Shown: positions 54,143-60,421 of the stretch, one piece after another
Position numbering within the stretch: position 1 is the stretch's first letter
Layout of the letters: every line of letters starts with the position of its first letter
Assembly: GCF_029869545.1 (NCBI RefSeq)
Contig: NZ_JARWQD010000160.1
Span: forward strand, 1-60,421
Direction: 5' to 3'
From: Nocardia wallacei
Lineage (GTDB): Bacteria; Actinomycetota; Actinomycetes; Mycobacteriales; Mycobacteriaceae
Length of the DNA stretch: 60,421 nucleotides
Notes under the pieces: generated by a model
The model's input: the letters and a program-made list of their open reading frames with translations, nothing else
The model's database searches: none
What the model was told of the DNA's origin: nothing
Position numbers and translations under genes: made by a program

Positions 54143-55699
54143 CTATTTCGTGTGGTGTACCTCGGCGGTCTGCGCGACCGCGGCCGACGGCACCTCGATC
54201 ACCGGAACCGGCTTGTTGCTCGGGTTGCCGCTGTCGGCACCCCGGAAGCTGAAGCTCAATTGCCCTGAGGCCCCGGGGACCTCGTCCAGGCTGTTCAGAT
54301 TCAGCATCTGGTTGAGGACATCCTCGTGCGTCGGCAGCTCCTGCCCGACATGGGCGCGGGCCGACAGCCGTGCCGCCTTCGCCGCGATGAGCAGGGCATC
54401 GTGGGTCGAGATGGCGCCACCGTCGTCGAGATGCGCCGGATCGAATCCGAGCTCGCCGAACTTGTCGAAGAACTCGCGGAAGAACGGCGGCGTCCCCGGC
54501 GCATTCCGCAACCAGCCCGCCGGATCGGTCTCCGTGGCATACGCGATGCGAATGTTCTTGTCCCGCAGCTTCGCCTCGTGCGATCGCAGGTGCAGCGCAC
54601 CGAAATCCGCGCTCGCCCCGAACACCGTGACCGGAGTGTCCGGGCACACCCGCGCATACATCGACTCGAGGAAGTTGCCGAAGTCCACCACGCGACCGGC
54701 GTACAGCACCACCTCGGGTTTCACCGCGCAGATGTTCTGCACGATATTGGTGAACAGGCTCGGGCTCGCCGCCGTCGGACCGGAGATACCCACGTAACTC
54801 TGCGCGGGGAACCTGATGACATCGGCGAAACGAGCGCTGAAATCGTCGCGCAGCGACCGGGTGAACAGGTCCGCCCCGGAGGTCGTGCCCGGGTCGTCGT
54901 TGATATCGGAGTTCGCGTCGTACACCAGGATCGCGGTATCCAGCTCGGGGCGGCCGCGCAGGTAATCGTGCAGTGCCGCGGCGTATTCCGAGTTCGGCGG
55001 CGCCGAGCGGATGAATCCGCGAATCTGGCCGTAGTTGAGCTGGTCCGCGGTGGCGATCGAACTGACCGTCGGAATATTGTGCGCCGCAAGATGTTTGGCG
55101 GCCAGCTCGGTCTGAATGGTGGACAGGCGCAGCCCGGCCACGGCCACCAGGGGCTCCGGATCGTCGACCATGCCCTCCAGCTGCTCGACCACCGGCTGCC
55201 ACTGCTGCCCGTGACTGCCCCAGTTGGCCAGGACCAGCCTGACGAGCGGCCGCTGGTCGCCGATCGCCGCCGTCTTGTTGATCCGAATCTGCGCCGCGTA
55301 GGCGCCCTCGAGCTCGTTGCGGATCATCTCGGGCGTATTCGCCGACGTCTTGTCGACCGTCAACGGGTCCAGCAGCGCGATGGTCACGGTGCGGCCGGAA
55401 CCACCGACCGCGGCATTCTCCGCGGCGATCTTGCGCTGCACGTCCGCGTACGATTCGTGGAAAACGTAACTGCCGTCGGTGACTCCGACGCACTCCGCGC
55501 CGATATTGCGCACCCCGGAATCCGAGCGCCCGCAGGCATCGTCCGGCTGCAGCCACCAGTAGACGGACCCGGCCACGACGATCGCGACGACCGCCACCAG
55601 CGCCACCGCGATCTTGTTCCGGCGCAACCGAATACGGAGACGGCGCCATCGGCCCGGCGGCAGCGGCGGGATGATCTCATTTCGGGTGTCGTCGCTCAC
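54143..55699 (-). CDS. Single-pass membrane protein with type 1 periplasmic binding domain
   Basis: A 518-residue protein. A basic cytoplasmic N-terminus (WRRLRIRLRRNK) is followed by one membrane segment (about 30-50, KIAVALVAVVAIVVAG). The extracellular part opens with Cys56 and GAECVGVTDGSYVF (68-81), matching the homologous stretch of the 964-residue fusion. A leucine-binding-protein-like domain follows (RTVTIALLDPLTVDK, VAVAGLRLSTIQTE, DTAILVYDANSD). No permease or ABC ATPase is nearby. The GTG start is 7 bp after the NTPase gene; the two almost certainly form an operon. Confidence 0.8.
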   Translation of the reverse strand: MSDDTRNEIIPPLPPGRWRRLRIRLRRNKIAVALVAVVAIVVAGSVYWWLQPDDACGRSDSGVRNIGAECVGVTDGSYVFHESYADVQRKIAAENAAVGGSGRTVTIALLDPLTVDKTSANTPEMIRNELEGAYAAQIRINKTAAIGDQRPLVRLVLANWGSHGQQWQPVVEQLEGMVDDPEPLVAVAGLRLSTIQTELAAKHLAAHNIPTVSSIATADQLNYGQIRGFIRSAPPNSEYAAALHDYLRGRPELDTAILVYDANSDINDDPGTTSGADLFTRSLRDDFSARFADVIRFPAQSYVGISGPTAASPSLFTNIVQNICAVKPEVVLYAGRVVDFGNFLESMYARVCPDTPVTVFGASADFGALHLRSHEAKLRDKNIRIAYATETDPAGWLRNAPGTPPFFREFFDKFGELGFDPAHLDDGGAISTHDALLIAAKAARLSARAHVGQELPTHEDVLNQMLNLNSLDEVPGASGQLSFSFRGADSGNPSNKPVPVIEVPSAAVAQTAEVHHTK

Positions 55700-55706
55700 G
55701 AGCCCC

Positions 55707-57665
55707 TCAACTCCACAGCTCGGCCTTTCTACGGTGGTCGTCGGCCTCTTCCAGCAGCGGCACCGGATCACCCGTGGCGAGACCGGCGACGACGTCGTAA
55801 TCGGCCGCGATCTGCCAGTGCAGGGACCGGCGGCGATTCGACACGAACGGATCGGCGGCGATCCATCGGGCGACGACCAAACGGGGTATCGGCTGTGGCG
55901 GGCCCTCGACGGCGGCGTGGAGCTGATCCATCACCGACATCTCCGGATCGCGGTGGCGGCGCGGCATCGAGGTCACCGAGCGCAGCAGCCGCACCCAGTC
56001 GCGGGTGGTGCCCTCGTCGAGCCGCCGGAGCAGGCCCGTCACGGTGGCGGCGAAATCCTCTGCGGCCATGGCGTAATGCAGCACGCTCTCCTCGTCGCCG
56101 TCCCTGCGACTGCGATCGCGGAGCCAGCCGAAGACCTTGCCCCAGCTCGCCGGTGCGCTGTCGGATCTCGCCGCCAGCTGCCGCAGCAGCAGCCTTCGCA
56201 GGATGATCTGCCCGGCACCCCCGGAGACCGGCCACACCACCGGTTTGATCTCCCGATAGCTGTGAATGCCGCCCCGCAGCAGCCCGCTGTGCGCGGCGAG
56301 CAGTCCGGCGTGGTCGAAGGTCCGTGCCGCGGCGCAGGTGACCATGTCGAAGTAGGCGTCCTCGGAGAATTCGCCGATCAGCTTGTGGCACAGGCGATCT
56401 TCCAGGCGGCGGCCGCCCGAGCGGCCGGGGCCGCGGCGCTCCAGCAGCACGCCCAGCGCGTCCCCGTTCGCCAGCGGGCGGTCGCGCAACGCCGCCACGA
56501 GTTCGGCGGCCGATGCCGGATGGCCGTCGGTCAGGCCGTACACCATGGCCGTGAGCTGATGGTTGCCGATCAGGTCCGCGGCGCCGTCGGTGTGCGGCGG
56601 CAGCGCCGACACCATCGCGCCGACCTCGTCTTCCTTCAGGTCTCGCAGGGTGAACCGGCACCACAGATTCGGCTCGCCCTGCATGTCGAAGGTCAGGTCC
56701 TGGTCGGTCTCCTTCCCGGTGAAGGCGACCAGGCCCCGGCTCACCGCGTCGAGCGGTCCCTGCTGGGTGAGGGGCGCGAGCAGCTCACCGCGGCTCGTCG
56801 CCACCACCGTCATCGGGTCGGCCGACTCCTTTCCCAGGACCCAGCGACCCTTGCGGGCGTCCACCAGGGCGTTGACGACCCGCTGCCCCAGCGCCGTATC
56901 GGCGTTGTCGAACAGGACGACGCAGTTGAGCGTCATCTCCGCGGCGTTCCTGGACCGCTGGAAGTTCTCCCGCAGATCGGCGAGGAACGCCGCCACGAGC
57001 AGCTCCTCGGCCTGGTCGTGCTGTCCCTCCCGCGCCCAGCTCCCGAGATCGACGAGCACGTCGAGGGGATCGCGGTGCCGGGTGCCCTCGCGGCGGCCGT
57101 ACCAGTCCGGAGACCACGACCGGCCGCGGCGGACGAACCGCAGCGCGGGTTCGATGCCCACCAGGGCGACGATGCGGGCGGCGACGGTGATCGGCTCGTC
57201 CTCCAGCAGCGAGGCGAGCTCCCCGGACGCCTCCCGCAGCGACTCCCGCATGGACCCGGCGTCGATCTGCCTGCCCAGCAGCTGCTCGATCGCCGTCCGG
57301 GCGGCGGGGCGGTCCTGCGGCAGGTCGGCCCGCATCACCTGGCGGCCGATGCTCAGCAGGGGGAACTGCAGCGAGCCGTAGCTCTCGCAGACGCTGCCGA
57401 GCTGAAAGGCGATCGCCGACAACACCTCCGGCACCGTCGCGACGCGATACCGCTCGAAATCCACGCGGGCACAGGGCACGTGCCCGTCGAGCTTGCGCGC
57501 CAGCTCATCGAGCAGCGCCGATTTTCCGTAGCCTCGGGCACCCTCGACGACCAGGACCGGGTGGCTGAGACTCCGTGTGACCCGGCCGTCGGATTCGCGC
57601 CGCATGAGGCGGCGGACGAGCTCGGTTGCCTGCCCGTGCCCGAATGTCTGCCCACCCTCATCCAC
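55707..57665 (-). CDS. STAND-like P-loop NTPase with large helical C-terminus
   Basis: A 652-residue cytoplasmic protein without membrane segments. Walker A is GARGYGKS (42-49), Walker B is VVLFDNAD (249-256), and VVATSRGE (287-294) fits the sensor Arg. After about residue 330 a helical region follows, without a recognisable effector domain. The start is GTG. It directly precedes the membrane-anchored binding protein; the fused paralogue at 23307-26201 joins the same two parts, so they are expected to act together. The biochemical output is not known. Confidence 0.75.
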   Translation of the reverse strand: MDEGGQTFGHGQATELVRRLMRRESDGRVTRSLSHPVLVVEGARGYGKSALLDELARKLDGHVPCARVDFERYRVATVPEVLSAIAFQLGSVCESYGSLQFPLLSIGRQVMRADLPQDRPAARTAIEQLLGRQIDAGSMRESLREASGELASLLEDEPITVAARIVALVGIEPALRFVRRGRSWSPDWYGRREGTRHRDPLDVLVDLGSWAREGQHDQAEELLVAAFLADLRENFQRSRNAAEMTLNCVVLFDNADTALGQRVVNALVDARKGRWVLGKESADPMTVVATSRGELLAPLTQQGPLDAVSRGLVAFTGKETDQDLTFDMQGEPNLWCRFTLRDLKEDEVGAMVSALPPHTDGAADLIGNHQLTAMVYGLTDGHPASAAELVAALRDRPLANGDALGVLLERRGPGRSGGRRLEDRLCHKLIGEFSEDAYFDMVTCAAARTFDHAGLLAAHSGLLRGGIHSYREIKPVVWPVSGGAGQIILRRLLLRQLAARSDSAPASWGKVFGWLRDRSRRDGDEESVLHYAMAAEDFAATVTGLLRRLDEGTTRDWVRLLRSVTSMPRRHRDPEMSVMDQLHAAVEGPPQPIPRLVVARWIAADPFVSNRRRSLHWQIAADYDVVAGLATGDPVPLLEEADDHRRKAELWS

Positions 57666-57737
57666 GCACCAGTTGTAGTCGATCGCGTCGCACCTGGCTA
57701 GCGGAATGAGATTGTGGCACTGCCGTACACAAGTGGT

Positions 57738-58535
57738 TCAGTTGCGGAACCACCGCTCCAGCACCACCGCCACACCGTCCTCGGTGACATCGGCCGTGAC
57801 CTCGTCGACCAGCTCCAGCACCGGATCCACGGCGTTGCCCATGGCGACCGAATGCCCTGCCCAGGTGAGCATTTCGCGGTCGTTGTAGCCGTCGCCGATG
57901 GCGAGGGTGGCCTCGTGCGGGATATCGAGTTGCCGCCGAAGACGTTCCAGCGCCCAGCCTTTGGAGACGCCCTGCTTGGAGGCCACCAGCCAGGGCTCGT
58001 GCTCGCCGTGCACCCAGCCCGCGCCGGGCAGGCTGCGTTCGGCCATGACCTCGACCATATCCGCGAGGGTGCCGCCGGGCCACCAGCCGTTGAGCCGGGT
58101 GGTGGGCTCCAGGCCCAGATCGCGATCCTCGACGAAGCGGAACTCGCCGAGCCGGAAGCTGCCGGGATAGTAGCCGGTGGTCCACGTGCCGATGCCGACC
58201 TTCTCCACCGACAGCACCATGTCCGGGAACACCTCGCGCAGCACCGCCACCGCGGGTTCCGGGTCGAAGGTGTGCAGGGCCAGCGGTTCCCAGTTCGAAA
58301 TGTCCACCTGCACAGCGCCGTTCGAGCACAGCGCCTGCCCGTGTTCGAGTCCTAGCTCCTCGGCGACCAGCCGGGTGGCCAGCAGAGTGCGTCCGGTGGT
58401 GATCACCACGTGCGCCCCGGCCGCGGCCGCCGCCCGCACCACCTCGCGCACCCGCGGGCTGATCGGTTCACCGGTGCTCAGGAGCGTGCCGTCCACATCG
58501 AGCGCTATCAACTGCGGCTTCTCTGCTGTGTCCAC
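57738..58535 (-). CDS. Cof-type HAD hydrolase
   Basis: A 265-residue HAD phosphatase. Motif I is ALDVDGTLLS, motif II is ITTGRTL, motif IV is IGDGYNDREML. The cap is the C2 type of Cof/YbiV enzymes, which act on sugar phosphates or flavin intermediates. GTG start. It lies 72 bp upstream of the NTPase gene on the same strand but the gap is large enough for a separate promoter. Confidence 0.9.
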   Translation of the reverse strand: MDTAEKPQLIALDVDGTLLSTGEPISPRVREVVRAAAAAGAHVVITTGRTLLATRLVAEELGLEHGQALCSNGAVQVDISNWEPLALHTFDPEPAVAVLREVFPDMVLSVEKVGIGTWTTGYYPGSFRLGEFRFVEDRDLGLEPTTRLNGWWPGGTLADMVEVMAERSLPGAGWVHGEHEPWLVASKQGVSKGWALERLRRQLDIPHEATLAIGDGYNDREMLTWAGHSVAMGNAVDPVLELVDEVTADVTEDGVAVVLERWFRN

Positions 58536-58712
58536 GCGCCCATTGTCACCGATCGTGCAAATGCATTCGCGGGCCGCTCACCACCGCCGCGATCCGGAAT
58601 ACATGACACATCAACTCAATGTCCGGATTCCGCCAGCTTACGGTTCCGCCCGTTGGTTGACTGAGTCTCGTCAAGCGAAAACCGAAGAACCGCAAGGAAT
58701 AAGGAGTCAGTG

Positions 58713-59474
58713 ATGAACGCTCGGTTCGAGTCCAAGGTTGTGCTGATCACCGGCGCCAACTCGGGGATCGGCGCCGCGGTGGCACGCCGCGTGGCCGCCG
58801 AGGGGGCCGCGGTGGTGCTGGGCGCGCGCGGCAAGGAGGCGGGCGATCGCGTGACCGAGGAGATCCGGGCCGCCGGCGGCCGCGCGGTGTTCGTGCCGAC
58901 CGACGTCACCGTGGCGGCCGAGGTGGCCCGGCTGACGCAGACGGCGCTCGACGAGTTCGGGCGGCTGGATGCCGCGTTCAACAATGCGGGCGCCATCGGC
59001 GCGTTCGGTCCGATCCAGGACATCGACGAGGCGGCCTGGCGCGCCGAGCTGGAGCTGAACCTCACCGGCGTGTTCCACGGCCTGCACTACCAGGTTCCGG
59101 CGATCCTCGGCTCCGGCGGCGGCGCGATCCTGAACAACGCGTCCAATCTCGGCGTCGTGGGCATGGGTTCGGTGGCGCCGTACGTGGCGGCCAAGCACGG
59201 CGTCATCGGGCTGACTCGCGCGGTGGCGCTCGAGACCGCCCAGCAGGGCCTGCGGGTCAATGCGCTGGTGTCGGGCGCGGTCGACACCCCGGCCTACCGC
59301 GCCTCCATGGGCGCGACCCCCGAGGGCGAGGCGCAGGTGGCCGCCCTGCACCCCATGGGGCGCATCTCCCAGCCCGACGAGGTCGCCTCCCTGTGCGCCT
59401 ACCTGCTCAGCGACGAGGCCACCTTCATCACCGGCGCGGCCATGACGATCGACGGCGGCTTCACGGCCCAGTAA
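58713..59474 (+). CDS. Classical short-chain dehydrogenase/reductase
   Basis: A 253-residue SDR. The cofactor motif is ITGANSGIGAAVARR; the NNAG motif is present; the catalytic Ser and YxxxK are in NNASNLGVVGMGSVAPYVAAKHG. C-terminal FITGAAMTIDGGF is typical of the family. AAGGAG lies 6 bases before the ATG. Substrate unknown. Confidence 0.92.
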   Translation: MNARFESKVVLITGANSGIGAAVARRVAAEGAAVVLGARGKEAGDRVTEEIRAAGGRAVFVPTDVTVAAEVARLTQTALDEFGRLDAAFNNAGAIGAFGPIQDIDEAAWRAELELNLTGVFHGLHYQVPAILGSGGGAILNNASNLGVVGMGSVAPYVAAKHGVIGLTRAVALETAQQGLRVNALVSGAVDTPAYRASMGATPEGEAQVAALHPMGRISQPDEVASLCAYLLSDEATFITGAAMTIDGGFTAQ

Positions 59475-59486
59475 TAGCCCGAACCC

Positions 59487-59520
59487 CAACGGCCGCAAAC
59501 CATTCGGTGCGCGGCCGTTG
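59487..59520 (+). terminator. Hairpin after the SDR gene
   Basis: CAACGGCCGC (59487-59496) pairs perfectly with GCGGCCGTTG (59511-59520) across 14 bases, 13 bp after the SDR stop. It is a likely intrinsic-type terminator without a U tract. Confidence 0.6.
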
Positions 59521-60045
59521 CCCGTGGACGACCGACGCAAGGCGAGCAATTCGGTGACCGAACGCGAGATATCGGTGCCGCCACCCCGTGCCATCGGCCC
59601 TCGGCGCCCGACAGGCGCGGCCGGTCGACTGACCACATCGAGCAAAATCGGAGCGCCCCGGCCGAACCGGTTGCCGCAGCATACGTCCCGATACCTGGCT
59701 ATACCGACGAATGCCGAGCGCGATGCCCTCATCGCACCGCCCCCGGCCCGTCGCCTCCGCAAGTACAGCGGCACCGGCGCGCACCCGCTCGTCCCGAACC
59801 GCCACGGCCCTCTCATCTCGGAATGTGCAACGGCCCTGACCGATCAACGACGAGACCGCTCACCCGAACCGCCCACGACCCCATCGACTCGGGAAATACA
59901 GCGGCATCGGCGGCAACACCGGCGTGCATCCGCTCGTCGCGGACCGCCACGGCACTGTCGTCTCGGGATGTGTAGCGGCTCTGGCTGGTCAGCGGCGAGG
60001 CCCGCTGTCGCCCAGGCCGTGACAGCCGAGCCACGGCGTCGGCGG
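59521..60045. repeat. Gene-free stretch with an imperfect direct repeat
   Basis: I see no gene with a ribosome site or recognisable protein here. A segment of about 90-105 bp occurs twice: from 59763 (TACAGCGGCACCGGCG...) to about 59854, and from 59896 (TACAGCGGCATCGGCG...) to about 60000. Many positions agree (CCGCTCGTC, GACCGCCACGGC, TCTCGG). It may be a decayed duplication or part of an old repeat. Confidence 0.5.
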
Positions 60046-60421
60046 TCAGCGGCGCGAGCCTCCCCCGCCACCACCTCCCGAGCCACCACCGCCCGAGCCA
60101 CCACCGCCCGAACCACCGGACTTGGATCCGCCGGATTTGGACCCGCCCGACGCCGAATCCTTGTTTCCGGATCCACCGAACCCGCCGCCGGTATTCGCGC
60201 CACCGCCCGAAACCGAACCACCCGCCACCCCACCGGAATGCCCTCCACCACCGGACATCCCACCCGAACCCCCACCACCAGACACTCCACCCGAACCCCC
60301 ACCACCACCCGACACTCCCCCCGAACCCCCACCCCCACCGGCCAAACCCCCCCAAACCCCACCCCCACCACACAACCCGCCCCATAAACCCCCCCCACCC
60401 GGCCAACCCCCCCAGTAGCGG
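60046..60421 (-). CDS. C-terminal part of a glycine-rich protein (cut by the right edge)
   Basis: The minus-strand frame stays open to the end of the window and ends at a TGA at 60046-60048. The visible 124 residues are almost pure Gly with Ser, few Trp (WGG near the edge) and a basic SRR end. Low-complexity tails of this sort cap several secreted or membrane proteins in Nocardia and mycobacteria, but the diagnostic N-terminal domain is outside the window, so no family is claimed. Confidence 0.5.
   Translation of the reverse strand, partial: RYWGGWPGGGGLWGGLCGGGGVWGGLAGGGGGSGGVSGGGGGSGGVSGGGGSGGMSGGGGHSGGVAGGSVSGGGANTGGGFGGSGNKDSASGGSKSGGSKSGGSGGGGSGGGGSGGGGGGGSRR

Noticed and set aside
55614..57701. 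A 695-codon plus-strand frame opposite the NTPase gene
   Set aside because: The minus-strand protein has intact Walker A and B motifs; the plus-strand translation is His/Arg/Gly-rich with no motif.
59518..60387. A 289-codon plus-strand frame at the right end
   Set aside because: Its translation is Pro/Thr/Arg-rich low complexity, mirrors the glycine-rich minus-strand gene, and has no ribosome site.
1..60421. Transfer RNA or ribosomal RNA genes, prophage or insertion sequences
   Set aside because: I saw no cloverleaf-like tRNA sequence, no rRNA, no transposase or integrase motifs, and no phage structural genes on either strand.

Overview
The window reads as a chromosomal segment of a high-GC actinobacterium of the order Mycobacteriales, most likely Nocardia or a close relative. 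Support comes from the strong GC bias, frequent GTG starts, and a gene order that follows the Mycobacterium tuberculosis block from Rv2342 to Rv2393. Recognisable members of that backbone are the small Rv2342-like gene, dnaG, dgt, glyS, an ArsR/SmtB regulator with zur, uppS, recO, an AmiA2-like amidase, era, the cytidine-deaminase-like gene, a CBS-domain membrane protein, ybeY, phoH, rsmE, dnaJ2, hrcA, hemW, and sirA, cysH and a sirohydrochlorin chelatase. All assignments are by eye from motifs; no database search was run.

Layout. 0-3 kb: an L,D-transpeptidase-like gene lacking its catalytic Cys, a TetR/SDR divergent pair with twin operators, and a hotdog thioesterase. 3-8 kb: dnaG, then the tightly packed MBL hydrolase-ydcF-dgt set. 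8-13 kb: DUF899 protein, quinone oxidoreductase, a frameshifted DUF6875-like gene, glyS, smtB and zur. 13.5-20.3 kb: an accessory stretch dominated by TetR regulators, each beside a well-formed palindromic operator, with uppS, a YbjN-like gene and an arginase-fold gene between. 20.3-23.3 kb: recO and the amidase. 23.3-26.2 kb: a 964-residue fusion of a degenerate STAND-like NTPase with a membrane-anchored periplasmic binding domain. 26.3-30.8 kb: era, CDA-like, CBS protein, ybeY and phoH, largely overlapping and probably co-transcribed. 31-34.7 kb: LysR/MFS and ArsR/hydrolase pairs and a small secreted repeat peptide. 34.8-39.5 kb: rsmE-dnaJ2-hrcA and hemW. 39.5-39.9 kb: a 42-bp minisatellite bounded by inverted copies of a dispersed repeat. 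40.7-43 kb: an ECF41-type sigma factor facing an FAD oxidoreductase, with a matching promoter on each strand. 43-46.9 kb: a DoxX-like protein and a VanY-like peptidase facing a VanR/VanS-like two-component pair. 47.4-53.3 kb: a cysteine-codon leader peptide followed by sirA-cysH-cysD-cysN-chelatase, the assimilatory sulfate reduction operon. 53.3-58.5 kb: a methyltransferase behind a leaderless promoter, then the two-gene form of the NTPase/binding-protein module and a HAD phosphatase. 58.7 kb to the end: an SDR, a gene-poor duplicated stretch, and the tail of a glycine-rich protein running off the right edge.

The best candidate for an uncharacterised system is the NTPase plus single-pass extracellular binding-protein module. 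It occurs twice: once as two adjacent genes with an intact Walker A (55707-57665 and 54143-55699), and once fused into one protein in which the Walker motifs have decayed (23307-26201). The gene order of the split form matches the domain order of the fused form. This suggests an outside-in sensor in which ligand binding at the surface controls a cytoplasmic STAND-type ATPase.
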